The position numbers and the translations under genes were made by a program. DNA of 64,000 nt from Pseudomonadota bacterium (GTDB taxonomy: Bacteria > Pseudomonadota > Alphaproteobacteria > Micropepsales > Micropepsaceae), in the NCBI GenBank assembly GCA_016201105.1, contig JACQDN010000067.1, positions 19,510 to 83,509 on the forward strand, given 5' to 3'. Each line of letters opens with the position of its first letter. Within the stretch, counting starts at the first letter, position 1. The notes under the pieces are model-generated. The model was not told the origin of the DNA and searched no databases. It was given only the letters and a program-made list of their open reading frames with translations. Below, piece after piece: positions 7,258 through 15,189 of this stretch.

Positions 7258-7283
7258 CATATGTAAGAGATAACTTACACATG
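7258..7283. promoter_or_regulatory. Palindromic operator of the ArsR-type gene
   Basis: CATATGTAAG-AGATAA-CTTACACATG is an inverted repeat with 9 of 10 arm positions paired, located 18-43 bases before the TTG start. Size and place fit a dimeric winged-helix repressor site. The binding protein is inferred. Confidence 0.6.
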
Positions 7284-7371
7284 ATAGATGAAATTTCAAG
7301 GGCCTGTTGGGCGAATTGTTGAGACGCGGAAATTTTTGCGGATTTTATGGGGCTTTTTGGCTCTGAAGCGA

Positions 7372-7452
7372 GAATAGAGTGACGCCATACATATTACCCG
7401 AACTCAAATCGGTGCGGACGATCGGGAAATGTTTATGGCGTCACGCAATTTC
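7372..7452. repeat. 81-bp palindromic repeat, left copy
   Basis: GAATAGAGTGACGCCATACA to TATGGCGTCACGCAATTTC. It has GTGACGCCATA / TATGGCGTCAC inverted ends and matches 7987-8067 at 77 of 81 positions in direct orientation. The two copies bracket the gene at 7544. Confidence 0.8.
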
Positions 7453-7543
7453 GGTCTCCCCAATATGGCAATTTCGACCTTCCCCGGAATCTTCCATTCT
7501 CTGCGGGAATTATCGCAGCGCGATTTCCTGATATTCTGGCGAC

Positions 7544-8071
7544 ATGAGGTGGGCTAGGCTTGCAAATTCTCTCGTCGCCGGGCTGGCCGTAATCGTCACG
7601 GCCCTTGCTTGCGCGACTGCATCGGCACAACCGCGGCACTTGAAGCGCCCTCCCTGCGACGTGTTTGACGAGGACCGTTACGGCGCCTGCATATTGGCGC
7701 TTGCCGTTTCTCACCCCCTTGAATGGCATCGCGCCCGAGGCGACGACGTGGTGCGCATGGTTATAGCCCACCCCAGCATGATCGTTCCGGACATTCTGAT
7801 CGTGGAGATCGTTCATCCCAGAACCGGAACGGACTGGATGACTTTGCGCGATCCTCTGGATCTGAAAAGTCATCGCACTTATCACCTCGATAGCAGCCTT
7901 TTCTCGACTTTGCGGACCGATCTGGCCAAACGCACGCGCAAGGTCACGCCTCAACAGCCCGGGTACATGAAGGTCTCGGACAAGGCGAATAGAGTGACGC
8001 CATACATATTTCCCGAACTCAAATCGGTGCAGACAATCGGGAAATGTGTATGGCGTCACGCAATTTCCTGA
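7544..8071 (+). CDS. hypothetical exported protein with repeat-derived C-terminus
   Basis: A 175-residue protein with a Sec signal (ANSLVAGLAVIVTALACATA, cleavage after ASA near residue 28). The mature part has two cysteines (PPCDVFDEDRYGAC) and no recognised domain. The last 27 residues (from NRVTPYIFPELKSV) are encoded by the right copy of the 81-bp palindromic repeat, so the original C-terminus was probably replaced or extended. There is no strong ribosome site at the ATG. The gene stands alone between the two repeat copies. Confidence 0.6.
   Translation: MRWARLANSLVAGLAVIVTALACATASAQPRHLKRPPCDVFDEDRYGACILALAVSHPLEWHRARGDDVVRMVIAHPSMIVPDILIVEIVHPRTGTDWMTLRDPLDLKSHRTYHLDSSLFSTLRTDLAKRTRKVTPQQPGYMKVSDKANRVTPYIFPELKSVQTIGKCVWRHAIS
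7987..8067. repeat. 81-bp palindromic repeat, right copy
   Basis: Direct copy of 7372-7452 with four differences. Here the 13-base inverted ends GTGACGCCATACA and TGTATGGCGTCAC pair perfectly. It supplies the C-terminal codons of the gene at 7544 and directly abuts the DUF6456 gene fragment. Confidence 0.8.
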
Positions 8072-8213
8072 TCGTCGAATTGGTCGTGCTCGGCGAGGAA
8101 GGCGACGTCAGCGTCGAGAAGGCAGGCGGCGATTTTGCGGCTGCATCCGAAACGCGCCATCGAACGGCTGGTGTTCGCACTGGACCTGCTGGCGGAGCAT
8201 TATGGAATGGCGG
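8070..8213 (+). pseudogene. Frameshifted fragment of the DUF6456 gene
   Basis: About 144 bases nearly identical to the 3' third of the gene at 4357-4896 (from the codons for IVELVVLGEEG to LAEHYGM). One extra base after the codons for VSVEKA breaks the frame and the 5' two thirds are absent. It begins immediately after the right 81-bp repeat. This is a remnant of a second copy of the phage gene. Confidence 0.8.
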
Positions 8214-8238
8214 GAATTAAGTGCGCCGCGTTCGCGTG

Positions 8239-8252
8239 AATATCTAGATATT
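8239..8252. promoter_or_regulatory. 14-base perfect palindrome upstream of the Fic gene
   Basis: AATATCTAGATATT reads the same on both strands. It sits at the left edge of the AT-rich control region of the Fic gene, about 115 bases before the start codon. A regulator site is plausible. Confidence 0.4.
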
Positions 8253-8268
8253 ACAATAGGATAGTATA

Positions 8269-8351
8269 TGCGGAGAATAGGTCTGATATTCTACGCATAA
8301 TTTGCAGAGAATATATTGCCTCTGCGGAGACCGGGGCCTATAATCTCCGCA
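8269..8351. promoter_or_regulatory. Operator array before the Fic gene (TGCGGAGAATA half-sites)
   Basis: Half-sites in alternating orientation: TGCGGAGAATA (8269-8279), TATTCTACGCA (8287-8297), TGCAGAGAATA (8303-8313), TGCGGAGA (8323-8330) and TCTCCGCA (8344-8351). Neighbouring pairs form inverted repeats. The array covers the presumed promoter and ends 15 bases before the start codon, so a repressor binding here could block transcription. No regulator gene lies next to it. Confidence 0.55.
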
Positions 8352-8366
8352 AAAGGTGCTTAGATT

Positions 8367-9524
8367 ATGGTCCACTATATCCATGAACGCCCCGACTGGC
8401 CGGGCTTTCGCCGGAACAGCGAGCGGCTCGCGGAAAAGCTCGCATCGGTGCGCCATCGCCAAGGCCGGCTGCTCGGCCGCATGGAAAGCCTCGGCTTCAA
8501 GCCACGCAACGAAGCCGCGCTTCAGGCGCTGACCGAAGAAACCGTTAGGAGCAGCGAGATCGAAGGAGAGATATTGGATTCTTCGGCGGTGCGATCGTCA
8601 CTGGCACGCCGTCTCGGCGTCGACATCGGCGCGCTCACGCCGGCCGACCGCAATGTCGAAGGCATCGCGCAGGTGATGGTTGATGCGACGAGGAATTATA
8701 CCGCGCCGTTGACGCGTGAACGGTTGTTCGGCTGGCACACCGCGCTCTTTCCCACCGGCTGGAGCGGTCTGCGCAAAATTGCCGTGGGCGCCTGGCGTCC
8801 GCCGCAATCGGGCGCGATGCAGGTCGTATCTGGTGCACCGGATCACGAACGGATTCACTTCGAAGCCCCGCGTGCCGAACGGATCGATGCCGAAATGGAT
8901 GCATTTATCGGTTGGTTCAACGTCGGCCAGGAAAATCTCGATCTCGTCCTGAAAGCGGCGATCGCGCATTTCTGGTTCGTCACCATACATCCTTTTGAGG
9001 ACGGCAACGGCCGCATCGGCCGCGCGCTCGCCGATATGATGTTGGCGCGATCGGAGGAGAGCGAGCAGCGCTTCTACAGTATCTCTGCACAAATCTGTAA
9101 AGAGCGCGACAGCTATTACGACCATCTTGAAGACGCGCAAAAGGGCGATCTCGACCTCACAGAACATCTGCTCTGGTTTTTGGGATGTCTGGAGCGTTCC
9201 TTCGACGGCGCCGAACTCATGCTCGCTGATGTGCTCCGCAAGGCGAGATTCTGGGAATTGCACGCAGGAGAATCATTCAACGAACGTCAACGGTTTGTCA
9301 TCAACCGCCTGCTTGATGGATTCGAGGGAAAGCTCACCTCATCGAAATGGGCGAAGCTGACCAAGACCTCGCAAGACAGCGCCGGTCGCGACATCGATGG
9401 GCTTTTGACCAAACGTGTTCTGATCAAAGAGCCGGCGGGCGGCCGAAGCACAAGCTATATCCTCGCGGCCACGCCGCAGGACGTCGTCATGCACGCACGG
9501 GCACCGCGAAGGCCGCGCCGGTAA
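8367..9524 (+). CDS. Fic-family protein with DUF4172 N-terminus (probable AMPylator)
   Basis: A 385-residue protein. The start YIHERPDWPGFRRN is the DUF4172 region; the Fic motif HPFEDGNGRIGR (about residues 208-219) is complete, including the catalytic His and the nucleotide-binding Asn/Arg. TVRSSEIEG (about 60-68) fits the inhibitory [S/T]xxxE[G/N] helix, so it is a class II Fic protein held inactive by its own N-terminus. The C-terminal part (FVINRLLDGFEGKLTSSKW) looks like a winged helix. Fic enzymes move AMP onto target protein side chains. It stands alone behind an operator array. Confidence 0.88.
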   Translation: MVHYIHERPDWPGFRRNSERLAEKLASVRHRQGRLLGRMESLGFKPRNEAALQALTEETVRSSEIEGEILDSSAVRSSLARRLGVDIGALTPADRNVEGIAQVMVDATRNYTAPLTRERLFGWHTALFPTGWSGLRKIAVGAWRPPQSGAMQVVSGAPDHERIHFEAPRAERIDAEMDAFIGWFNVGQENLDLVLKAAIAHFWFVTIHPFEDGNGRIGRALADMMLARSEESEQRFYSISAQICKERDSYYDHLEDAQKGDLDLTEHLLWFLGCLERSFDGAELMLADVLRKARFWELHAGESFNERQRFVINRLLDGFEGKLTSSKWAKLTKTSQDSAGRDIDGLLTKRVLIKEPAGGRSTSYILAATPQDVVMHARAPRRPRR

Positions 9525-9616
9525 ATGGACCATCGGAAGACAAGCCCTTAGCTTCCACCGCATAATCATCGCCATGGAAAGGGGTCTGTCCCATTTCCTA
9601 TTTCCCAAATCGCCCG

Positions 9617-9706
9617 TCCACCCGCTTGCACTTCGCTTCGGCGTGGCAGGTGTGAACTCAAGGCACGCCGTAGCTCTTAGCGGAGGCGGCGAGGGAGAGG
9701 AGATTG
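9617..9706. repeat. Dispersed repeat, copy upstream of the TetR gene
   Basis: A 90-base block (TCCACCCGCTTGCACTTCGC to GGCGAGGGAGAGGAGATTG) that matches 52377-52460 with small differences and one short indel region. The second copy lies directly before the small terminase gene. The gap 9525-9789 holds nothing else that I can identify. Confidence 0.6.
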
Positions 9707-9789
9707 GGATAATCGACTCTGAGCTAACTTCCGTAAAGAAACGTCCGAACGCGACATCGCATGCGCTCGCGGCGCGGAGGGGTTTATGT

Positions 9790-10515
9790 ATGCTGTCCCC
9801 CTATGACGGTGAGGTCATGTCAGCCATGAAGAGGGCGACGCGCCAGCCGCGCCGGCGCCGCTCGCAAGCCGAACGTCGCGACGAATCCGAGCGGCTGCTG
9901 GTCGAGGCGACGCTCAGGATCGTGGCCGAGCGGGGCGTCAGCGCCGTCACCTTTGCGGAAATCGGAAAGAAGGCGCGTCTGAGCCGTGGTCTGGCCACGC
10001 AAAGATTCGGATCCAAACGCGGCCTGATCGAGGCCGTCATCGCCCACCTTCATCGCAAGCGCGAAGCGATCATGGAGGCCCAGCACATCGACCAGATGCC
10101 GGCCATGGACGCGATCGCGCTTTATATCGACTCCCATATCCGCAGCCTAGAGAGGGAGCACGACGGCTTGGCGTATTTCATGCTGCTCGCCTCGACCGTC
10201 GCGGACGCCAGCGAGCCGCGCGCGCTCTTCGCCGCTTCGCACGAACGCGTTCGCGTCTGGCTGCGCGGCCTGCTCGCGCGCGGGCAAGCCAAGGGTGAAA
10301 TCTCCCGTGACATCGATGCCGATGCGAGCGCGCTGATGATCGGCAGCTTGCTGCTCGGCGTCAGCATGCAGCGTCTCGCCGATCCATCGACCGATCTTGA
10401 GTCCATTCGCGCCACGACAATCGCCACGCTGAAGCGCGCTTTCCTGCCGGCCGAAAAACCTGCGGCTCGTGATGGCGCCACGCTGCGCGGCCGCGGCGCG
10501 ATCCGGCGTCACTGA
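9790..10515 (+). CDS. TetR-family transcription regulator
   Basis: A 241-residue protein. After a basic tail (RQPRRRRSQAERR) comes the TetR helix-turn-helix (LLVEATLRIVAERGVSAVT, FAEIGKKARLSRGLATQRFG; about residues 37-80) and a helical ligand-binding half ending near residue 225. A ribosome site GGAGGGG precedes the ATG at 9790; the ATG at 9817 is a possible alternative start. Frames further upstream run into a dispersed repeat and are discarded. The divergence from typical dimer partners is unremarkable. It lies 107 bases upstream of a four-gene oxidoreductase operon, which it may regulate. Confidence 0.85.
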   Translation: MLSPYDGEVMSAMKRATRQPRRRRSQAERRDESERLLVEATLRIVAERGVSAVTFAEIGKKARLSRGLATQRFGSKRGLIEAVIAHLHRKREAIMEAQHIDQMPAMDAIALYIDSHIRSLEREHDGLAYFMLLASTVADASEPRALFAASHERVRVWLRGLLARGQAKGEISRDIDADASALMIGSLLLGVSMQRLADPSTDLESIRATTIATLKRAFLPAEKPAARDGATLRGRGAIRRH

Positions 10516-10622
10516 TTCAGATCAATTTCGCTGCAAAACATATTTATTTGTCGAGTAGCCAATAAGTTCTAGCCTCCGCATCAGCCGCACGTCGAAGCGG
10601 CCCCGATGCAGCGAGGCGGCCC

Positions 10623-12332
10623 ATGGCTGGTCCAACAAAAGAATACGACGTCATCATCGTCGGCGGCGGCATCAACGGACTCGCGGCGGGCGCCTATCTG
10701 CAGAAAGCCGGCCTCAAGACGGCGATCTTCGAGCGGCGCGACGAGTCGGGCACCTTCTGCTCGACCGAGGAAGTGCTCAGTCCCGGCGTGAAGCTGAACA
10801 TGCACGCCTCGCTGCTGATGCCGCACTACGGTCCGGCCTATGTCGATCTCGAGCTGGAGCGCTTCGGCCTGGAGCCCCTGGCCCCGCCCGATTCCAAATA
10901 CGCCTATTTCTATCCGTTCCTCGACGGCAACGCCGTGTTGTTCTCGCGCCGCGACGCCCGCGAGACCTATGAGGCCTGGAAGCGCATTTCGCCGAAGGAT
11001 GCCGAGACGTATCGCAGGATCGCCAACTTCTTCGGCCCCACCGTTCCGCTGATGGCCCACCAGGGCTACATCACGCCGCCGAGCGATGAAAGTTTCCTGG
11101 AATTTCTGGAGGCTCAGGGGCACGGAAACGTTCCGGTCCTGCCGAAGGACTGGATGTGGATGACCGGCTTCGAATTCGTCGACGCCTTGTTCGAAAACGA
11201 ACAGATCAAGCTGGCGGTTCTAAGCTACGCCGGCACCTCCGGACTCGATGTCATCTCCAGCCGCTTGTCCGGGCCGCTCGTGGTCTTGAACTTCCTCACC
11301 ATCTTCACCGCCGACGGCGGCTACACCGCGCGCGGCGGCAGCCACGATCTGGTGCACGCGCTGGTGCGCTGCTTCGTCCATCATGGCGGGCGGATTTTCT
11401 ACAACTGCCCCGTCGAGAAGGTGATCGTCGAAGGCGGCGAGGCCAAGGGCGTGGTGCTGGCGAGCCGCGCGACGTTCGCCGATGCCGCGTTCACCGCCAC
11501 CAAGGCGGTCATCAGCGATGTCAGCGCCAAGCCGACCTTCTTCAAGCTGATCGGCGAGGAGCACCTGCCGCTGCAGGCGCGCGTTGCGCTGAAACGCTTC
11601 GACTATCGCGGCTCGAGCCTGTTCACGAACTACTACGTGATGAGCGAAAAGCCCGATTTCGCCTGCGCGCGGAAATTCCCCGAAACCAACAACACCTATG
11701 TCTATAACTTCGGCGCCGAGACGATGGCAGACGCCGAGCGCCTGGTCAGTTCCGTGATGCTGCGCGACCAGCCGCCCGATCCGCCGGTCGTCTGGGGCGC
11801 CGCGTTCAACTATTGCATCGCCGACCGCACGCAGGCGCCGCCGGGGCAATACACCATCCTCACTTGGGCCAATGTTCCCTACGAGCTCAACACCTTGGGC
11901 GGGCCCGCCCAATGGGACGAACTGCGCGAGACCTACGCCGACAAGGTCGAAGACGTCCTGGTGCGCTATTTGCCGAACCTCAAGTCCGCGAAGATCGCCC
12001 GCTATGTGAACACGCCGCACGATTATGTGCGGCGCAATCCGCACTGTGGCGGCAACATGCATCCCAGCGGCTCGTTCACCGAATCGCAAATGTGGAGCTG
12101 GAAGCCGTTCGCCGGCTGCAACGAGCCGCACACGCCGATCGAACGCTTCTACATCTGCCAATCCACCGGCACGACCAACTACACCAATCTCGGTGCCGGC
12201 ACGGTCGCCGCCAACGTGATCTTCGCCGACCTCAAGCGGGAAAAGCCCGACTGGTGGAAGGCGATGGCCTTCGACGGCGCCAAGACGCTGCTCGCGCGCG
12301 AGGGCGTGACCCAGCGGTTCACCGTGGATTGA
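10623..12332 (+). CDS. CrtI-like FAD-dependent oxidoreductase 1
   Basis: A 569-residue flavoprotein of the phytoene desaturase-like amine oxidase superfamily. [19 protein letters not shown] (residues 8-26) is the FAD-binding GxGxxG fold, followed by the [10 protein letters not shown] segment; [19 protein letters not shown] (about 239-257) and the C-terminal [12 protein letters not shown] are further family features. Substrates in this superfamily are carotenoids, fatty acyl or steroid-like lipids; I cannot tell which. GAGGCGG precedes the ATG. The next gene encodes a second enzyme of the same superfamily 34 bases downstream, suggesting a two-enzyme redox pathway. Confidence 0.82.
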   Translation: MAGPTKEYDVIIVGGGINGLAAGAYLQKAGLKTAIFERRDESGTFCSTEEVLSPGVKLNMHASLLMPHYGPAYVDLELERFGLEPLAPPDSKYAYFYPFLDGNAVLFSRRDARETYEAWKRISPKDAETYRRIANFFGPTVPLMAHQGYITPPSDESFLEFLEAQGHGNVPVLPKDWMWMTGFEFVDALFENEQIKLAVLSYAGTSGLDVISSRLSGPLVVLNFLTIFTADGGYTARGGSHDLVHALVRCFVHHGGRIFYNCPVEKVIVEGGEAKGVVLASRATFADAAFTATKAVISDVSAKPTFFKLIGEEHLPLQARVALKRFDYRGSSLFTNYYVMSEKPDFACARKFPETNNTYVYNFGAETMADAERLVSSVMLRDQPPDPPVVWGAAFNYCIADRTQAPPGQYTILTWANVPYELNTLGGPAQWDELRETYADKVEDVLVRYLPNLKSAKIARYVNTPHDYVRRNPHCGGNMHPSGSFTESQMWSWKPFAGCNEPHTPIERFYICQSTGTTNYTNLGAGTVAANVIFADLKREKPDWWKAMAFDGAKTLLAREGVTQRFTVD

Positions 12333-12366
12333 GACATGAGTTTCCGCACCAACGCGGGAGGACGCT

Positions 12367-14016
12367 ATGGCTGAACAGAATTCCTACGATATCGTGGTGG
12401 TCGGCGCGGGCCACAACGGTCTGACGGCGGCCGCCTACCTGGCGCGCGCCGGGGCGAAGGTTCTCGTCGTCGAGCGCCGCCACGAGACCGGCGGCGCGCT
12501 GGTGACGGAAGAGTTCTCCGGCTACCGCTTCAATCTTCACGCCAACTACATGCTGATGCTGGATGTGGCGCCGCCCTATCGCGACCTCGGGCTCGAGGAG
12601 GACGGCTGCGTCTACATCCGCCCGCAGGTCGAGGCGTCGCTTTTGAAGAAGGACGGCGATGCGATCACGCTCTATTCCGATCTGGAGCGCTCGGTGCAAT
12701 CCATTCGCCGCTTTTCCGCGAAAGATGCCGAGCGTTTCCGTGAAGTCTATCTCTCCTACAAGGAGATCGCCGACGCCTATCTGATCCCTTCGACCTATGG
12801 TCGCCCCGTCGGCTCCGCTCAGCTCGCCGCCACCTACATGGAGAGCGAGTTGGGGAAGAGGATTCTCGAAATCACGGAGATGACGCCGGCAGAGATTTGT
12901 GCGAGCTGGGGCTTCGAGACGCCGGGGTTGAGCGCGCTGCTCCTCTATCTGATCTGCATGTGGGGCATCGATCCCAAGGAATCCAATTCGAGCTATCTCG
13001 TTCCGCTTTATTTCAACCGGATGCTGAATGCGACGCTTGTCAAAGGGGGCTCGCACCGTTTGTCGTCGACCTTGCAGAAGGCGGGCATCCTGGCCGGCAT
13101 GGAGGTGTGCGAGAACCACGAGGTCAGACGCTTCATTGTCGAGAACGGCGCGGCCAAGGCCGTCGAGATCGCGCCCACGGGCTGCGAGGGGCCGATCCGG
13201 CGCATCGAAGCGAAGGCGATCGTCACCTCGACCGATCCCGTCACCACCTTCGGCCAGTTCATTCCCGAGCCCGAACTGCTCAAGCGTTCGAAACTCTGCG
13301 CCAACACGGCGCGCAATTGGGAATGGGAACAAAGCTCGCTGTTCCTCTGTCATCTCGCGCTCAGCAGGAAGCCTCACTTCAAGGCCGAGGTCGCCGATCC
13401 AGGCGTGGCGACCGCCTTCATCCGCGTCTTCGGCGTGGAGACGCCGCAGGATGTGATCCGCCACATCAGCGAAGTGATGGACAAGCGCCTGCTGCACGAT
13501 GTCGGCCACGTCACCTTCACCACCGATGTGGATGCGGGGCAGGCGCCCAGGGAAACCGATCCCGACGGCGCGGTGTGCCGCCTCGAGGCCTGCGTGCCTT
13601 ACGCGCCGGCCGACGGCGACTGGCGAGAGATCTCCAAGCGGTATGGCGACCGCCTGATCGCGGCGTTCGCCCAACACACCACCGACTTCGATCCTTCGAG
13701 CATCGTTCGCCGCTACGACTACACCCCGCTCGATATCGAGATGAAGATTCCGCAGATGAAGCGCGGCTCGTTCAAGCACGGCGCGTACATCATGACCCAG
13801 ATGGGTTATTCGCGCCCCAACGTGCAGTGTTCGTCGTACAAGACGCCGATCGACAACCTCTATCTCTGCGGCGCCAGCACCTTCCCCGGCGGCATGATCA
13901 CGTTCGGCGGCGGCTACAACGCCGCGAAAGTCGTCGCACAAGACCTTGGGCTGAACGTGTGGTGGACCGAGCCGGCGTCGGTCACCGCCGCCCGCGAAAA
14001 AGGATTCCTGCTGTGA
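12367..14016 (+). CDS. CrtI-like FAD-dependent oxidoreductase 2
   Basis: A 549-residue paralog of the preceding gene product. YDIVVVGAGHNGLTAAAYL (residues 7-25) is the FAD-binding motif and KVLVVERRHETGG follows. The C-terminal segment LYLCGASTFPGGMITFGGG carries the family's second FAD contact. GGGAGGACGCT precedes the ATG. The two proteins share layout but are quite divergent, so they are likely to act on related but different substrates. The stop overlaps the next start (GTGA), so translation is coupled with the small gene that follows. Confidence 0.82.
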   Translation: MAEQNSYDIVVVGAGHNGLTAAAYLARAGAKVLVVERRHETGGALVTEEFSGYRFNLHANYMLMLDVAPPYRDLGLEEDGCVYIRPQVEASLLKKDGDAITLYSDLERSVQSIRRFSAKDAERFREVYLSYKEIADAYLIPSTYGRPVGSAQLAATYMESELGKRILEITEMTPAEICASWGFETPGLSALLLYLICMWGIDPKESNSSYLVPLYFNRMLNATLVKGGSHRLSSTLQKAGILAGMEVCENHEVRRFIVENGAAKAVEIAPTGCEGPIRRIEAKAIVTSTDPVTTFGQFIPEPELLKRSKLCANTARNWEWEQSSLFLCHLALSRKPHFKAEVADPGVATAFIRVFGVETPQDVIRHISEVMDKRLLHDVGHVTFTTDVDAGQAPRETDPDGAVCRLEACVPYAPADGDWREISKRYGDRLIAAFAQHTTDFDPSSIVRRYDYTPLDIEMKIPQMKRGSFKHGAYIMTQMGYSRPNVQCSSYKTPIDNLYLCGASTFPGGMITFGGGYNAAKVVAQDLGLNVWWTEPASVTAAREKGFLL

Positions 14017-14414
14017 TTGTATGGTCGCGCGGCCTGGGCCGGCTGAGACTTCCCCTGGTGCTTCCGGCGGCGACGCTTCGCGTCACGTCCCATGAACTCA
14101 CGATGGAAGGCGTGATCGAGCCGGTGTGCTGGAATTACGCCATCAGGCTCAGCCCGGCCGACCTCACCGACTTCCTCACGATCATGGCCAAGCCGCAGAC
14201 AGCGCGGTTTCTCGCCGAGCGCGGCGGCCTTCTTCTGCCCTTCGTCTTCAATCTGCTGCGCCGCATTCCTGGCGTCGTCGTGACGTTCCTGTTTCGCAAG
14301 CGTGCCGGAGCGCAATCCGGCGAGGTGGGGTCCATAGCGGTAGCGCGTGGACGTTCGCCGTTAGATGGCGCGGCAATCAAGAAATCCGGAGACCAAGATG
14401 CGCTTCTGGTCTGA
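14013..14414 (+). CDS. small hypothetical protein of the oxidoreductase operon
   Basis: A 133-residue protein starting with GTG that overlaps the upstream TGA by three bases. Its middle (GVIEPVCWNYAIRLSPADLTDFLTI) is well composed and conserved-looking; a hydrophobic stretch FLAERGGLLLPFVFNLL may touch the membrane. I do not recognise the family. The longer reading frame in the same phase over the upstream gene is a shadow. Tight coupling with the two flavoproteins suggests a role in the same pathway. Confidence 0.65.
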   Translation: MIVWSRGLGRLRLPLVLPAATLRVTSHELTMEGVIEPVCWNYAIRLSPADLTDFLTIMAKPQTARFLAERGGLLLPFVFNLLRRIPGVVVTFLFRKRAGAQSGEVGSIAVARGRSPLDGAAIKKSGDQDALLV

Positions 14415-14775
14415 AGGCCTCGGCGAACGCCAGCTCGTGATGAATCTGGGCAAGGCCGCCATCAAGCGCCAGGGCGAGATCACGCTGCTGAGCGGCGTGG
14501 TCGATTCCCCAGCGCCGTGGGAATACGAGGTGAAAATTCAGCGCGAGGATTGGGCGCGCATTCTGCAAACCGCGGTCACGAAGGAAGCGTGCGGTTTCAT
14601 CGCCACGCACACGACGCTTGTTCAACTCCTCGCCATGGCCTGGTCGATCGTCGTCTTTGTCATTCTCCTTGCCTGGTTCCGGACTGCCAGGTTGCTGGGC
14701 TTTGAGGCGGAACGCGTCGCTGTTCCAGGCGGCTCGCCGATCCCCACCGCGGCACCGGCGCTGAAGCGGAAATAG
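14398..14775 (+). CDS. small single-span membrane protein, last gene of the oxidoreductase operon
   Basis: A 125-residue protein from MRFWSEGLGERQLVMNLG, overlapping the previous stop by 17 bases, with GGAGACCAAG before the ATG. One clear membrane helix (LLAMAWSIVVFVILLAWF, about residues 77-94) follows a soluble N-terminal part. The family is not recognised. It could anchor or feed the two FAD enzymes at the inner membrane; this is inference from operon position. Confidence 0.65.
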   Translation: MRFWSEGLGERQLVMNLGKAAIKRQGEITLLSGVVDSPAPWEYEVKIQREDWARILQTAVTKEACGFIATHTTLVQLLAMAWSIVVFVILLAWFRTARLLGFEAERVAVPGGSPIPTAAPALKRK

Positions 14776-14832
14776 AGTCGGGAGCCGCTGCGCGCCGGCG
14801 ACTCGATTTTCGTGGTTCGTGGCGGCGTTGCG

Positions 14833-15042
14833 AAACGTGAAGGGTTCACGCGGAGACGCGGAGGCCGCAGGGATGGCGAGCCTGAGTTGGTCGAATTCTC
14901 TGGTGCGTCGAGAATCCGGCTGGCGCGCGAAGCGCACCAACAAGATCACAAGAGTTCGGTGGTTGTCGATGAGTTCAAGCCTGTGCGATCTCCGCGGTGC
15001 GCCGCAGGCGCACCCGCGTCTCCGCGTGAACCCTTCACGTTT
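14833..15042. repeat. Long inverted repeat of the CGCGGAGNCGCGGAG family, copy b
   Basis: The outer arms AACGTGAAGGGTTCACGCGG and CCGCGTGAACCCTTCACGTT-type sequence pair over about 28 bases. The interior holds GGCTGGCGCGCGAAGCGCACC, also found in copies at 54243 and 61156. The gap 14776-15189 consists mainly of this element and a degenerate REP-like palindrome. Confidence 0.7.
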
Positions 15043-15079
15043 TTCTACATCTCGCTGCCGCCCCCGGTCGCATCGAGAT

Positions 15080-15132
15080 CTTGGATGGCCGGGACGCGCT
15101 CCACATCGTTACGCGCCGCCCGGCCATGACGG
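15080..15132. repeat. Degenerate REP-like palindrome, copy 3
   Basis: GGATGGCCGGGACGCGC and CGCCCGGCCATGACGG form the arms. It is shorter and more diverged than copies 1 and 2. Confidence 0.5.
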
Positions 15133-15189
15133 ATGGGGAGTTGAGGACTCAAAAAGATTCAAAGAAGAAAGATTATCCCTTTAGCGCTT

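Noticed and set aside
7433..8059. 208-codon minus-strand frame reading VTPY-like peptides from both 81-bp repeats
   Set aside because: The similarity to the plus-strand C-terminus comes from the palindromic nature of the repeat; the rest is shadow.
12319..13941. A 540-codon minus-strand frame opposite the second FAD oxidoreductase
   Set aside because: Arg/Asp/Gly-heavy shadow of the plus-strand gene caused by high GC; no motifs, no ribosome site, while the plus strand has clear FAD motifs.
12897..14012. Upstream extension of the 133-residue gene in the same frame
   Set aside because: It overlaps the FAD oxidoreductase in another phase with Arg-rich composition; the GTG at 14013 overlapping the stop is a better start.
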